Shown piece after piece: positions 50,522-58,830 of a DNA stretch of 64,000 nt (its first letter is position 1; each line of letters starts with the position of its first letter). The notes below the pieces were generated by a model. The model had not been told where the DNA came from. It did no database searches and saw only the letters and a list, made by a program, of their open reading frames with translations. Origin of the DNA: Nonomuraea montanisoli (GTDB taxonomy: Bacteria > Actinomycetota > Actinomycetes > Streptosporangiales > Streptosporangiaceae); assembly GCF_013363975.1 (NCBI RefSeq), contig NZ_JABWGN010000025.1, positions 1-64,000 on the forward strand, read 5' to 3'. A program made the position numbers and the translations under genes.

Positions 50522-51697
50522 TCAGAGGGTGTAGCCGGGGTTGGCGCGCAGCCAGCGGGCGCGGTGCTCGGCGCCGCGCCGCCCGGCCAGCTCCTCCGCC
50601 GACGCCGACAGCCGCTCGCGCAGCCACGGTTCGAGCCGGGCGCGCAGGCCCGCCACCAGGGTCTCGCCCGCGGCCGTCAGGGAGCCCGACTCCGCCGCCC
50701 GGCGCAGCGCCTCGGCGGTGATCGCGCGCCGGTGGGCGTACTCCGTCTCGGCGCGCTCGCGCAGCTCCGGCGGCCCGCAGGCGTGCTCGGTGCGCCAGAA
50801 GGCGGTGATCGCCATGCTGGCGTAGCAGCCCTGCAGCAGCGCGCCGAGCGGGCGCGGGTCCGAGCGCCACGGGGCGTACCAGCGCCGCGGGTCGTTCGCG
50901 TCGGTGAGCGGCACCACGTCCTCGACCGCGCCCAGCACGAGGTGGCGGATCTCGTGCACGAGGCTCTCGGCCAGCGTCACCGCGTCGGGCGGCGGGGAGA
51001 GCGCGATCGCCCCGTACGCCCATCCCGACGTGGCGCTGGCGGGCTTGCCTCCCGGCCGGGACGCGAGCGGCACCAGCGTGGTGAAACCGGCGGCGATCGC
51101 CTCGGCGACGAGGCGGTGCCGCCCGGTCAGCATCCGCCAGGCGACGCGCATCGCCGGCCGCCACGGCCCGGGCTCCGCCGCGCCGCGCGGGCCGTAGCCG
51201 GACAGGTACGGGTCGCCGGCCTCCAGCCTGACGGCCAGGGCCAGCCCGTCCGCCTCGGCCCGCAGCCAGGGCAGGCCCCGCCACCCGTTCCCCACGTACG
51301 TGCCGAGGCCGGGGACGTACGTGCCGGGCGTCAGCTCCGGCCGCCGCCCCGCGCGGATCGCCGCCCCGGCCGTGAAGGCGGCGAGATACGCCAGGTCGGG
51401 CGGCTGCCGACGGCGCAGCAGCCGCAGCGACTCGACCGCCCAGCACCCCACCTGCGGCAGCACCAGCAGCTCCGCCATGACCTCGGGGGCCGTCTCCTGC
51501 AGCTCGGTCAGCGTCCGGAAGGGCGCGGACGCGCCGTCGCCGTCCCCGCGCCCGGCCACGCCGCGGCGGACCGCCTCGATCAGCACCTGGTTGCGCGTGA
51601 GCTGGACGGCGCGCAGGATCCGCATGTCCCGCGGGGTGGGGTCGCCCGCGGCCAGGTCCCGTACGAGGTGCTCGACGTCCGCCGGGGCGAGGCTCAA
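50522..51697 (-). CDS. HExxH-type peptide beta-hydroxylase family protein
   Basis: A 391-residue protein of the HExxH putative peptide-modification family, recently linked to iron and 2-oxoglutarate-dependent beta-hydroxylation of RiPP precursors. The motif is SLVHEIRHLVLGA, with H248, E249 and H252. The start TTG 51697 overlaps the precursor stop (TTGA, 51694-51697). The region RPMTxx is absent; other visible parts are YVGNGWRGLPWLRAEADGLA and GWAYGAIALSPPP. In FxSxx-COOH systems a related domain is fused to a radical SAM protein, but here it stands alone. It acts probably on the 62-residue peptide encoded upstream. Confidence 0.8.
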   Translation of the reverse strand: MSLAPADVEHLVRDLAAGDPTPRDMRILRAVQLTRNQVLIEAVRRGVAGRGDGDGASAPFRTLTELQETAPEVMAELLVLPQVGCWAVESLRLLRRRQPPDLAYLAAFTAGAAIRAGRRPELTPGTYVPGLGTYVGNGWRGLPWLRAEADGLALAVRLEAGDPYLSGYGPRGAAEPGPWRPAMRVAWRMLTGRHRLVAEAIAAGFTTLVPLASRPGGKPASATSGWAYGAIALSPPPDAVTLAESLVHEIRHLVLGAVEDVVPLTDANDPRRWYAPWRSDPRPLGALLQGCYASMAITAFWRTEHACGPPELRERAETEYAHRRAITAEALRRAAESGSLTAAGETLVAGLRARLEPWLRERLSASAEELAGRRGAEHRARWLRANPGYTL

Positions 51698-51882
51698 CGC
51701 GCGCGCCGGGCGGCGCCGTGGTTGGCGTCCTCCTGCCAGAGCCGGTCCCACGGGCCCGCCTGCCCGACCACCCTCCCCACCACGGCGTCGAGGGTCGGCT
51801 CGTCCAGCCCGGTCAGTTGGCGCAGGGTCATACCGGTCAGCTCGGAAAGTCCGCTGCCAACCACGTGAGCCGGTTCCGCCAT
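51694..51882 (-). CDS. Candidate RiPP precursor peptide (62 residues)
   Basis: From ATG 51882 (with AGGAAGG eight bases upstream) this encodes a 62-residue peptide whose stop overlaps the HExxH gene start by 4 bases. The leader-like part SGLSELTGMTLRQLTGLDEP and TLDAVVGRVVGQAG resembles the leader of FxSxx-COOH precursors, where a DLxGxxLxxLxxxDxxLxxxxxRV pattern is usual. The C terminus, PWDRLWQEDANHGAARRAR, lacks FxSxx and could be the core that is hydroxylated, for example on Asp or Asn. It has its own AT-rich upstream region. Confidence 0.6.
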   Translation of the reverse strand: MAEPAHVVGSGLSELTGMTLRQLTGLDEPTLDAVVGRVVGQAGPWDRLWQEDANHGAARRAR

Positions 51883-51997
51883 AGGAATCCTTCCTCGCCC
51901 GCTGCGGTGATGATACGTCGCACTGTTGGCGGAAATAAATCCACATAATGCGGCGGGCATTCCTAATATTTCCGGCACTTGTGGAATGGACTTTTTG

Positions 51998-53458
51998 TCA
52001 CTGGTCGTGGAGGCCGAGCCGGCGGGCGGCCTGGATGGCGAGCCATACCTCGGCGAAAGCCGCGCTCGACGAAAGGTCGCGACCGGTCAGCGCGGCGAAG
52101 CGGCGCAGCCGGTAGGCCAGTGTGTTGGGGTGGACGTGCAGCGCCGCGGCCGCCTCCTCCGTCCGGCGGTTGCGCTCCATCCACGTGCGCACCGACGTGA
52201 CGAGCCGCGAGTCGTGCGCCTCGTCGTAGGCCAGCACCTCGCCCAGCACGTGCCGCACCAGGGCGTGCAGCGTGGCCGGGTCGTCGGGCAGCCAGCGGCC
52301 CGTCGTGTCGTCGCCGTAGCGCACCAGCGGCCGGCCCGACTCGGCGGCGCGGGCCGCCGCCCAGCCCGCCTCGCGCAGCGCCACCCGCAGCGACTCGCCC
52401 GGCGGGAACGGCCGGCTCATCCCGCACGCGGCGCCCGGCACGCCCGCCACGGCCTCGGCCAGCGTGGGCGGCCCGAGCACGTAGTGGTCGCCGCCGCGCC
52501 GCAGCAGCAGGTGGGCGTGGTCGTCGAGGGCCCGCCGCAGCGCGTCGTCCGGCGCGTCGCGCACCACCAGCAGCACCGCCTCCTCCTCCATCGGCATCCC
52601 GAGCCGGGCCAGGCGGCGGCGCGCCGCGGGCGGGTCGAGGACGTCCTGGAGCAGCTCGGCCAGCGTCTCGGCGCCCTCGCGGCGGATCGTCTCGCGCTCG
52701 TGGCGGGCCATGGCGACCTGGAGCGCGGCCACGGTGGCGACGTGCTGGACGACGGCCAGGCCCGCCGGCCGGGCGCCCTCCCGCTCGAAGGCCACGAGGA
52801 ACCCCGCCGGGCCGCCCGGCGCGGGCACCGGCAGCACGAAACCGCCCGGGATCGTGGGCGGCGCCTCCGGCTGCTCCGGCAGCACACCGGCCGGAGGCGC
52901 CGGCACGCCGGGCAGCAGCGGCCGTCCCTGCGGGGTGCACAGGTACACGTCGTAGCCCGACAGCCGCTCCAGCCGGCGGAACAGCGTGGCCGTGTCCAGG
53001 TCCTCCGCGGCCAGCCACCGCAGCGCACCGAACACCTGGAGCTGCGCGCCGAGCCGGTGCCGGGCGTCCTCCTGCACGGCCGCGGCCACCTCCTGCGCGA
53101 TGGCGATGAACGGCACGGCCAGCGGCACCTCCAGGATCGGCATGCCCCGCTCCTCGGCCGCCTCGAACAGCGACGGGTGCAGCGGCGGCACGTGGAGCTG
53201 GGCCGACAGCGCCAGGGCCGACACGCCGGCGTCGTCCAGCCGCTCCAGGTAGGCGCGCTGCCCGGCGGCCGAGCGCGGCACGCCGACGCCCGTTGTCATG
53301 ATCACCTCGGCGCCGAGCAGCCACGGCGTCGGGTCCTCCAGCTCACTGACGTGCGCCCACGACACCGACCGCCCGAGCCCCGCCTCGCCGGCCAGCAGCC
53401 GGAGCTGGAGGGCGGGCGAGCGCAGCAGGTCCTCCACCGTCACCTTGTGGTCCGCCAC
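51998..53458 (-). CDS. PucR-family transcriptional regulator
   Basis: A 486-residue regulator of the PucR (purine catabolism) family. The N-terminal PucR domain begins VTVEDLLRSPALQLRLLAGE and includes ELEDPTPWLLGAEVIMTTGV. The C-terminal helix-turn-helix is RTEEAAAALHVHPNTLAYRL followed by RRFAALTGRD, the PucR/CdaR HTH-30 pattern. A GGDEF-like middle domain is present. Start GTG 53458 is chosen, but GTG 53467 is equally possible. It is divergent from the ureohydrolase gene with a 69-base gap, so it probably controls that operon in response to a nitrogen metabolite. Confidence 0.9.
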   Translation of the reverse strand: MADHKVTVEDLLRSPALQLRLLAGEAGLGRSVSWAHVSELEDPTPWLLGAEVIMTTGVGVPRSAAGQRAYLERLDDAGVSALALSAQLHVPPLHPSLFEAAEERGMPILEVPLAVPFIAIAQEVAAAVQEDARHRLGAQLQVFGALRWLAAEDLDTATLFRRLERLSGYDVYLCTPQGRPLLPGVPAPPAGVLPEQPEAPPTIPGGFVLPVPAPGGPAGFLVAFEREGARPAGLAVVQHVATVAALQVAMARHERETIRREGAETLAELLQDVLDPPAARRRLARLGMPMEEEAVLLVVRDAPDDALRRALDDHAHLLLRRGGDHYVLGPPTLAEAVAGVPGAACGMSRPFPPGESLRVALREAGWAAARAAESGRPLVRYGDDTTGRWLPDDPATLHALVRHVLGEVLAYDEAHDSRLVTSVRTWMERNRRTEEAAAALHVHPNTLAYRLRRFAALTGRDLSSSAAFAEVWLAIQAARRLGLHDQ

Positions 53459-53527
53459 AACACACACCGTAGTACTTCGTCGTGGGACCAATTGCCGCAG
53501 GTCAGCGCCTTGCCGAAGACTGCGGGA

Positions 53528-54469
53528 ATGAACGAAGCCCCCATCGGCCCCGTCGACTCCAGCCGCGTTCCGCGCTTCGCCGGGCCCGCCACGTTCGCCC
53601 GGCTGCCCCGCCTCGACCAGGTCGGCACGGCCGACGTCGCGGTGGTGGGCGTGCCGTTCGACAGCGGCGTGTCCTACCGGCCCGGGGCGCGGTTCGGCCC
53701 GTCGGCCGTCCGGGAGGCGTCGCGGCTGCTCCGGCCGTACCACCCGGGGCTGGACGTGTCGCCGTTCGAGCGCGTCCAGGTCGCCGACGCCGGTGACATC
53801 GCCGCCAACCCGTTCGACATCCGCGAGGCGATCGAGGACATCGAGGCCGCCGCGAGCGGCATCGACGCGCGGCTCGTCACGATCGGCGGCGACCACACGA
53901 TCGCCCTGCCGCTGCTGCGCGCGGTGGCCCGCCGGCACGGACCGGTGGCGTTGCTGCACTTCGACGCCCACCTCGACACGTGGGACACCTACTTCGGCGC
54001 CGAGTACACGCACGGCACCCCCTTCAGGCGGGCCGTCGAGGAGGGCATCCTCGACACCGAGGCGATCGGCCATGTGGGCATCCGCGGCCCGCTGTACGGG
54101 CGCAAGGACCTGGAGGAGGACCGCCGGCTCGGGTTCGGCGTGGTGACCGCCGCCGACGTGCTGCGCCGGGGCGTCGACGAGGTGACCGACGCCCTGCGGC
54201 AGCGCATCGGCGAGCGCCCCCTGTACGTCTCGGTGGACATCGACGTGCTCGACCCCGCGCACGCCCCCGGCACGGGCACCCCGGAGGCGGGCGGGCTGAC
54301 CAGCCGCGAGCTGCTGGAGATCCTGCGCGGCCTGGCCGGCTGCCACCTGGTCGGCGCGGACGTCGTGGAGGTCGCCCCCGCCTACGACCACGCCGAGATC
54401 ACCTCCGTCGCCGCCTCCCACGTCGCCTACGACCTCGTCAGCCTCCTCGCCCTGCAGGAGAAGCCATGA
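53528..54469 (+). CDS. Agmatinase-type ureohydrolase
   Basis: A manganese-dependent ureohydrolase of 313 residues. Metal ligands lie in IGGDHTIALPLL, LLHFDAHLDTWD (DAHxD) and YVSVDIDVLDPAHAPG (SxDxDxxDP), all conserved. The family includes agmatinase (giving putrescine and urea), guanidinobutyrase and newer guanidine hydrolases; the sequence does not separate them. Polyamine genes downstream favour agmatine, whereas the NCS1 permease and PucR next to it suggest a purine-like or guanidino compound. The ATG is 53528 and the stop overlaps the permease gene (ATGA). Confidence 0.9.
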   Translation: MNEAPIGPVDSSRVPRFAGPATFARLPRLDQVGTADVAVVGVPFDSGVSYRPGARFGPSAVREASRLLRPYHPGLDVSPFERVQVADAGDIAANPFDIREAIEDIEAAASGIDARLVTIGGDHTIALPLLRAVARRHGPVALLHFDAHLDTWDTYFGAEYTHGTPFRRAVEEGILDTEAIGHVGIRGPLYGRKDLEEDRRLGFGVVTAADVLRRGVDEVTDALRQRIGERPLYVSVDIDVLDPAHAPGTGTPEAGGLTSRELLEILRGLAGCHLVGADVVEVAPAYDHAEITSVAASHVAYDLVSLLALQEKP

Positions 54470-55986
54470 GCAGCAACGCCCCCATCACCGAGATCGAGAC
54501 CCACGGCGTCGAGCGCATCCCCGACGCCGACCGCACCGCCCGCCCCCTCGACCTGTTCCGGGTGGCCTTCGGCGGCGCGAACACCTTCGCCACCTGCGTC
54601 CTCGGCGCGTTCCCCATCCTGTTCGGCCTGTCGTTCTGGCAGGGCCTGGCCGCGACCCTGCTCGGCCTGCTGGTGGGCGCGCTGATCCTGGCGCCGCTGT
54701 CGCTGTTCGGGCCGCTCAACGGCACCAACAACGCCGTCTCCTCCTCCGCCCACCTCGGCGTGCACGGGCGGGTCGTCGGCTCGTTCCTGTCGCTGCTGAC
54801 CGCCGTGGCGTTCTTCTCCATCTCCGTGTGGTCGTCGGGCGACGCGCTCGTCGGCGGCGCGCACCGCCTGGCCGGCCTGCCGGACACCGATCTCAGCTAC
54901 GGCGTGGCGTACGCGCTGTTCGCCGGGCTGGTGCTCGTCGTGTGCGTCTACGGCTTCCGGTTCATGCTGTTGGTCAACAAGATCGCGGTGGCGGCGGCGT
55001 CGCTGCTGTTCGTCCTCGGCGTGATCGCGTTCGCGGGCGACTTCGACCCGTCCTACCCGGGCACGCTCGCGGCCGGAGACCCGCTGTTCTGGCCGTCGTT
55101 CATCGGCGCCGCCCTGATCGTGCTGTCGAACCCGGTGTCGTTCGGCGCGTTCCTCGGCGACTGGTCGCGCTACATCCCGGCCTCGACGCCGCGCTCGCGG
55201 GTCATGGCCGCGGCGTTCCTGTCGCAGGTCGCCACGATCCTGCCGTTCCTGTTCGGCCTGACCACGGCCTCGATCATCGCGGCCAGGGCCGCGCAGTACG
55301 TGGACCCGGCCGCGCCCAACTACGTGGGCGGCCTGCTGGCCATCGCGCCGACCTGGTACTTCGTGCCGGTCTGCCTGCTTGCCCTGATCGGCGGCATGTC
55401 CACGGGCACGACGTCTCTTTACGGGACCGGCCTGGACTTCTCCAGCGTCTTCCCGCGCTTCTCCCGGGTGCAGGCGACGGTGTTCATCGGCACCCTGTCG
55501 ATCGCGTTCATCTTCCTCGGCCGCTTCGCCGCCAACCTCACGCAGAGCATCTCGACGTTCGCCACGCTCATCATCACCTGCACTGCGCCCTGGATGGTCA
55601 TCATGACGCTCGGGTACGTCACCCGGCGCGGCTGGTACGACCCCGACGCCCTCCAGGTGTTCAACCGGCGCCAGCGCGGCGGCCGCTACTGGTTCACCCA
55701 CGGCTGGAACTGGCGCGGCATGACGGCCTGGCTGGCCGCGGCGGCGGTGGCGCTGCTGTTCGTCAACCTGCCGGGCCAGTTCGTCGGCCCGCTGGGCGGC
55801 CTGGCCGGCGGGGTGGACGTCTCGCTGCCGCTCGGCCTGGCTGTGGCGGCCGTGCTCTACCTGGCGCTGCTCGCGCTGTTCCCCGAGCCGCGCGAGGTGT
55901 ACGGCCCGGAGGGGCCGCGCCTGGTGCGGGCCGTGGACACGCCGGTCCCGCCGATCGTGGGGGCGACGGCCGAGCAGCCCGTGTGA
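54466..55986 (+). CDS. NCS1-family purine/cytosine permease
   Basis: A 506-residue membrane transporter with about twelve hydrophobic segments, of the nucleobase-cation symport-1 family. Recognisable are FGGANTFATCVLGAFPILFG, NGTNNAVSSSAHLGVHGR and SFGAFLGDWSRYIP. NCS1 proteins take up cytosine, purines, allantoin, hydantoins and similar ring compounds. It is coupled to the ureohydrolase gene (ATGA), so it likely imports that enzyme's substrate or its precursor. The C-terminal end is a hydrophilic tail. Confidence 0.9.
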   Translation: MSSNAPITEIETHGVERIPDADRTARPLDLFRVAFGGANTFATCVLGAFPILFGLSFWQGLAATLLGLLVGALILAPLSLFGPLNGTNNAVSSSAHLGVHGRVVGSFLSLLTAVAFFSISVWSSGDALVGGAHRLAGLPDTDLSYGVAYALFAGLVLVVCVYGFRFMLLVNKIAVAAASLLFVLGVIAFAGDFDPSYPGTLAAGDPLFWPSFIGAALIVLSNPVSFGAFLGDWSRYIPASTPRSRVMAAAFLSQVATILPFLFGLTTASIIAARAAQYVDPAAPNYVGGLLAIAPTWYFVPVCLLALIGGMSTGTTSLYGTGLDFSSVFPRFSRVQATVFIGTLSIAFIFLGRFAANLTQSISTFATLIITCTAPWMVIMTLGYVTRRGWYDPDALQVFNRRQRGGRYWFTHGWNWRGMTAWLAAAAVALLFVNLPGQFVGPLGGLAGGVDVSLPLGLAVAAVLYLALLALFPEPREVYGPEGPRLVRAVDTPVPPIVGATAEQPV

Positions 55987-55996
55987 CGATGACGCC

Positions 55997-56671
55997 ATGA
56001 CCACCGAACTCGTGGACCTGTCGGTGCCGATCGCCACCGGGATGCCGGTCTACCCCGGCGATCCCGAGGTGGCGGTCGGCCCGGCCCTCACGGCGGCGCG
56101 GGACGGCGTGAACGTGCTGGCGCTGCACCTGGGCTCCCAGTCGGGCACCCACGTGGACGCGCCCTTCCACATCGACGACGCGCTGCCCACGCTGGACGAG
56201 CTGCCGCTGGAGCGCTTCGCCGGCCCGGCCGTCGTGGTGGACGCCCGGGGCCGGGAGCCGCGCTCCGCGATCGGGGCGGAGGCGTTCGCGGCGGTCCCGG
56301 CCGGCGGGGTCCCGCCGATCGTGCTGGTGGCCACGGGCTGGTCGGCGCACTGGGGGACCGGGGCGTACGCGGCGCACCCGTACCTGACGGAGGAGGCGGC
56401 GCGGCTGCTGGTGGACCGGGGCGTGCGGACGGTCGGGATCGACGCGCTCAGCGTGGACCCGAGCGGTCAGGCCGGGCCCGCGGAGGACTTCCCGGCGCAC
56501 CGGGTGCTGTGCGGCGCGCACGCCGTCATCGCCGAGAACCTCACCGGCCTCGACCGGGTGCTGGCCGCTCAGGCGGCGGGCCGCCCGGTGGAGGCGTGGC
56601 TGCTGCCGCTGCGGCTCCCCGGCGCCGACGGCGCGCCGGTGAGAGCGGTGGCACGCCTGGGGCCGGTGTGA
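55997..56671 (+). CDS. Cyclase-family hydrolase (kynurenine formamidase-like)
   Basis: A 224-residue protein of the cyclase family, which hydrolyses amides, cyclic imides or formamides through a zinc centre. The hallmark SQSGTHVDAPFHIDD (HxGTHxDxPxH-type) is present, along with PIATGMPVYPGDP at the N terminus. ATG 55997 is 10 bases after the permease stop, so it belongs to the same operon. Together with the permease and ureohydrolase it may open or deformylate a ring compound before nitrogen release, which is inference. Confidence 0.85.
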   Translation: MTTELVDLSVPIATGMPVYPGDPEVAVGPALTAARDGVNVLALHLGSQSGTHVDAPFHIDDALPTLDELPLERFAGPAVVVDARGREPRSAIGAEAFAAVPAGGVPPIVLVATGWSAHWGTGAYAAHPYLTEEAARLLVDRGVRTVGIDALSVDPSGQAGPAEDFPAHRVLCGAHAVIAENLTGLDRVLAAQAAGRPVEAWLLPLRLPGADGAPVRAVARLGPV

Positions 56672-56678
56672 CCTGAGG

Positions 56679-57173
56679 TCAGCGGGTGCCCCAGGAATAC
56701 GTCTGCTTCCGGAGTTTCAGATAGACGAACGACTCCGTCGCGCGTACTGCCGGAATTGCACGGATTTTGCTAAGAATGTCCAAAAGATGACCATCGCCCT
56801 CGCAGACCACTTCGACGATCACGTCGAAGGAGCCCGCGGTGAGCACGACATAGTCGATCTCGTCGATGGCGGCGAGCTCGTCGGCGACCGACTCCAGGTC
56901 GCCCTCGATGTTCACGCCGATCATCGCCTGGCGCGGGAAGCCCAGCGTCAGCGGGTCGGTCACCGCGACGATCTGCATGACCCCCGCGTCCTGCAGGCGC
57001 TGCACCCGCTGGCGGACGGCCGCCTCGGACAGGCCGACGGCCTTGCCGATCGCCGCGTAGGGCATGCGCCCGTCGGCCTGGAGCTGCTCGATGATCCGCT
57101 TGGACAGGTCGTCGAGCGTGAACTGTCCGGGCGCCGTGTCACTGCCGCGGCGGGCGCGTGGCGGGGTCGTCAT
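56679..57173 (-). CDS. Lrp/AsnC-family transcriptional regulator
   Basis: A 164-residue regulator. The N-terminal HTH is LDDLSKRIIEQLQADGRMPY followed by AAIGKAVGLSEAAVRQRVQR, and the C-terminal RAM domain includes VLTAGSFDVIVEVVCEGDGH. The ligand is likely a polyamine or amino acid because the gene is divergent from the putrescine catabolism operon, as in other actinobacteria. The start is ATG 57173 with GAGGACC upstream. It probably controls the patD-pot operon. Confidence 0.93.
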   Translation of the reverse strand: MTTPPRARRGSDTAPGQFTLDDLSKRIIEQLQADGRMPYAAIGKAVGLSEAAVRQRVQRLQDAGVMQIVAVTDPLTLGFPRQAMIGVNIEGDLESVADELAAIDEIDYVVLTAGSFDVIVEVVCEGDGHLLDILSKIRAIPAVRATESFVYLKLRKQTYSWGTR

Positions 57174-57374
57174 CGCGAGCGGTCCTCCTAGCGGCGCGCG
57201 TTACGGGCGCGTTCCCGGTCCATTGCCGTCCTGGTGCGACATGTTGTCAGTTCTCGACGCCCTGTCAAGCGAATTCGTAGCAATTTGGTATCTTCGCCAC
57301 GAAATCCCTTGTCCAGATGCACACGCTCTGTAAGAGTCGCGGCATCTCAGCCACCTCACCAGGAGGTCATCACC
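57174..57374. promoter_or_regulatory. Divergent promoter region Lrp / patD
   Basis: AT-richer than its surroundings. A possible promoter for patD is CTGTCA (57262-57267), an 18-base gap, then TGGTAT (57286-57291). TTCGT (57274-57278) and ACGAA (57299-57303) form an inverted repeat around it with an AATTT core, which resembles a site for an Lrp-type regulator. The patD ribosome-binding site is CAGGAGG at 57360-57366. Confidence 0.4.
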
Positions 57375-58808
57375 TTGACCACCCGTCTGCAGAACTTCAT
57401 CAACGGTGAGTTCGTGGACGCCAAGAGCGGCCGATTCTCCGACATCATCGACCCGTGCACCGGCGAGGCCTACCTTCAGGCCCCGATCTCCGGCGCCGAG
57501 GACATCGACGCTGCCTACGCCGCCGCGGCTGCCGCTTTCGCGTCATGGGGCCGGACCACCCCGGGCGAGCGGGCGAACCTGCTGCTCAAGGTCGCCGACG
57601 CGATCGACGCGCGGGCCGACGAGATCAACGAGGCGGAGTGCCGCAACACCGGCAAGCCCCGAGCCCGCATGGCCGAGGACGAGACGCCGGTCGCCGCCGA
57701 CCACTTCCGGTTCTTCGCGGGCGCCGCGCGCACGCTGGAGGGACCGACCGCCGGCGAGTTCCTGGCCGACCACACCAGCGTCATCCGGCACGAGCCCATC
57801 GGCGTCATCGGCCAGGTCACCCCCTGGAACTACCCGATGATGATGGCCGTCTGGAAGATCGCCCCGGCGCTGGCCGCGGGCAACACCATCGTCCTCAAGC
57901 CGTCCGACACCACGCCGGCCTCCACGCTCAAGCTCGCCGAGATCCTCGGCGAGGTGCTGCCCGCCGGCGTCTTCAACGTCGTCACCGGCGACCGGGAGAC
58001 CGGCGCGCTGGTCGTCGGCCACCCGACCGCCGCGATGGTCGCCATCACCGGCTCCGTCGGCGCCGGCATGTCGGTGGCCAGGAGCGCCGCCGACGACCTC
58101 AAGCGCGTCCACCTGGAGCTCGGCGGCAAGGCGCCCGTCGTGGTCTTCGAGGACGTCAAGGACCTGGCCAAGGCCGCCGCGGACATCGCGACCGCCGGCC
58201 TGTACAACGCCGGCCAGGACTGCACCGCGGCCTGCCGCGTGCTCGTGCAGGAGAGTGTCCACGACGAGTTCGTGGCCGCCCTCACCGAGGCCGCCGCCGG
58301 CACCGTCACCGGCGACCTGTCCGACGAGGACGCCCTGTACGGCCCGCTCAACAACGAGAGCCAGCTCGCCAAGGTGCAGGGCTTCGTCGAGCGCGTCCCG
58401 GCGCACGCCAAGGTGCTCACCGGCGGTCACCGCGTCGGCGACAAGGGCTACTTCTTCGCCCCGACGATCGTCGACGGCCTCCGGCAGGACGACGAGATGG
58501 TGCAGAACGAGGTGTTCGGCCCCGTCATCACCGTCCAGACGTTCACCGACGAGGCGGACGCCCTGGCCAAGGCCAACGACGTCAAGTACGGCCTGAGCAG
58601 CTCGGTGTGGACCTCGGACCACGGCCGCGCCATGCGCATGTCCAACCGGCTCGACTTCGGCGTGGTGTGGGTCAACACCCACATCCCCTTCGTGTCGGAG
58701 ATGCCGCACGGCGGCTTCAAGCACTCCGGCTACGGCAAGGACCTCTCGGTGTTCGGTCTGCACGACTACACGAGGGTCAAGCACGTCATGCACTACATCG
58801 GCGAATAG
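57375..58808 (+). CDS. patD: Gamma-aminobutyraldehyde dehydrogenase
   Basis: A 477-residue NAD-dependent aldehyde dehydrogenase. It oxidises 4-aminobutanal to GABA in putrescine breakdown; the closest motif set is that of aminobutyraldehyde dehydrogenases, with the catalytic Cys in AGQDCTAACRV and Glu in LELGGKAPVVVF. NAD-binding parts are VTPWNYPMMMAVWK and ITGSVGAGMSVAR. TTG 57375 is the start, with AGGAGG eight bases upstream, so no ATG start is used. It leads the polyamine uptake operon. Confidence 0.9.
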   Translation: MTTRLQNFINGEFVDAKSGRFSDIIDPCTGEAYLQAPISGAEDIDAAYAAAAAAFASWGRTTPGERANLLLKVADAIDARADEINEAECRNTGKPRARMAEDETPVAADHFRFFAGAARTLEGPTAGEFLADHTSVIRHEPIGVIGQVTPWNYPMMMAVWKIAPALAAGNTIVLKPSDTTPASTLKLAEILGEVLPAGVFNVVTGDRETGALVVGHPTAAMVAITGSVGAGMSVARSAADDLKRVHLELGGKAPVVVFEDVKDLAKAAADIATAGLYNAGQDCTAACRVLVQESVHDEFVAALTEAAAGTVTGDLSDEDALYGPLNNESQLAKVQGFVERVPAHAKVLTGGHRVGDKGYFFAPTIVDGLRQDDEMVQNEVFGPVITVQTFTDEADALAKANDVKYGLSSSVWTSDHGRAMRMSNRLDFGVVWVNTHIPFVSEMPHGGFKHSGYGKDLSVFGLHDYTRVKHVMHYIGE

Positions 58809-58830
58809 CACGCAAGGACAGATCCTGGAC

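Noticed and set aside
44882..51882. The SIR2/FxsT region as a mobile element or prophage
   Set aside because: No integrase, terminal repeats, tRNA target or clear base-composition shift in the coding parts.
51926..54469. 847-codon plus-strand frame read as one long protein
   Set aside because: Only the last 313 codons form the ureohydrolase; the earlier part is antisense to PucR.
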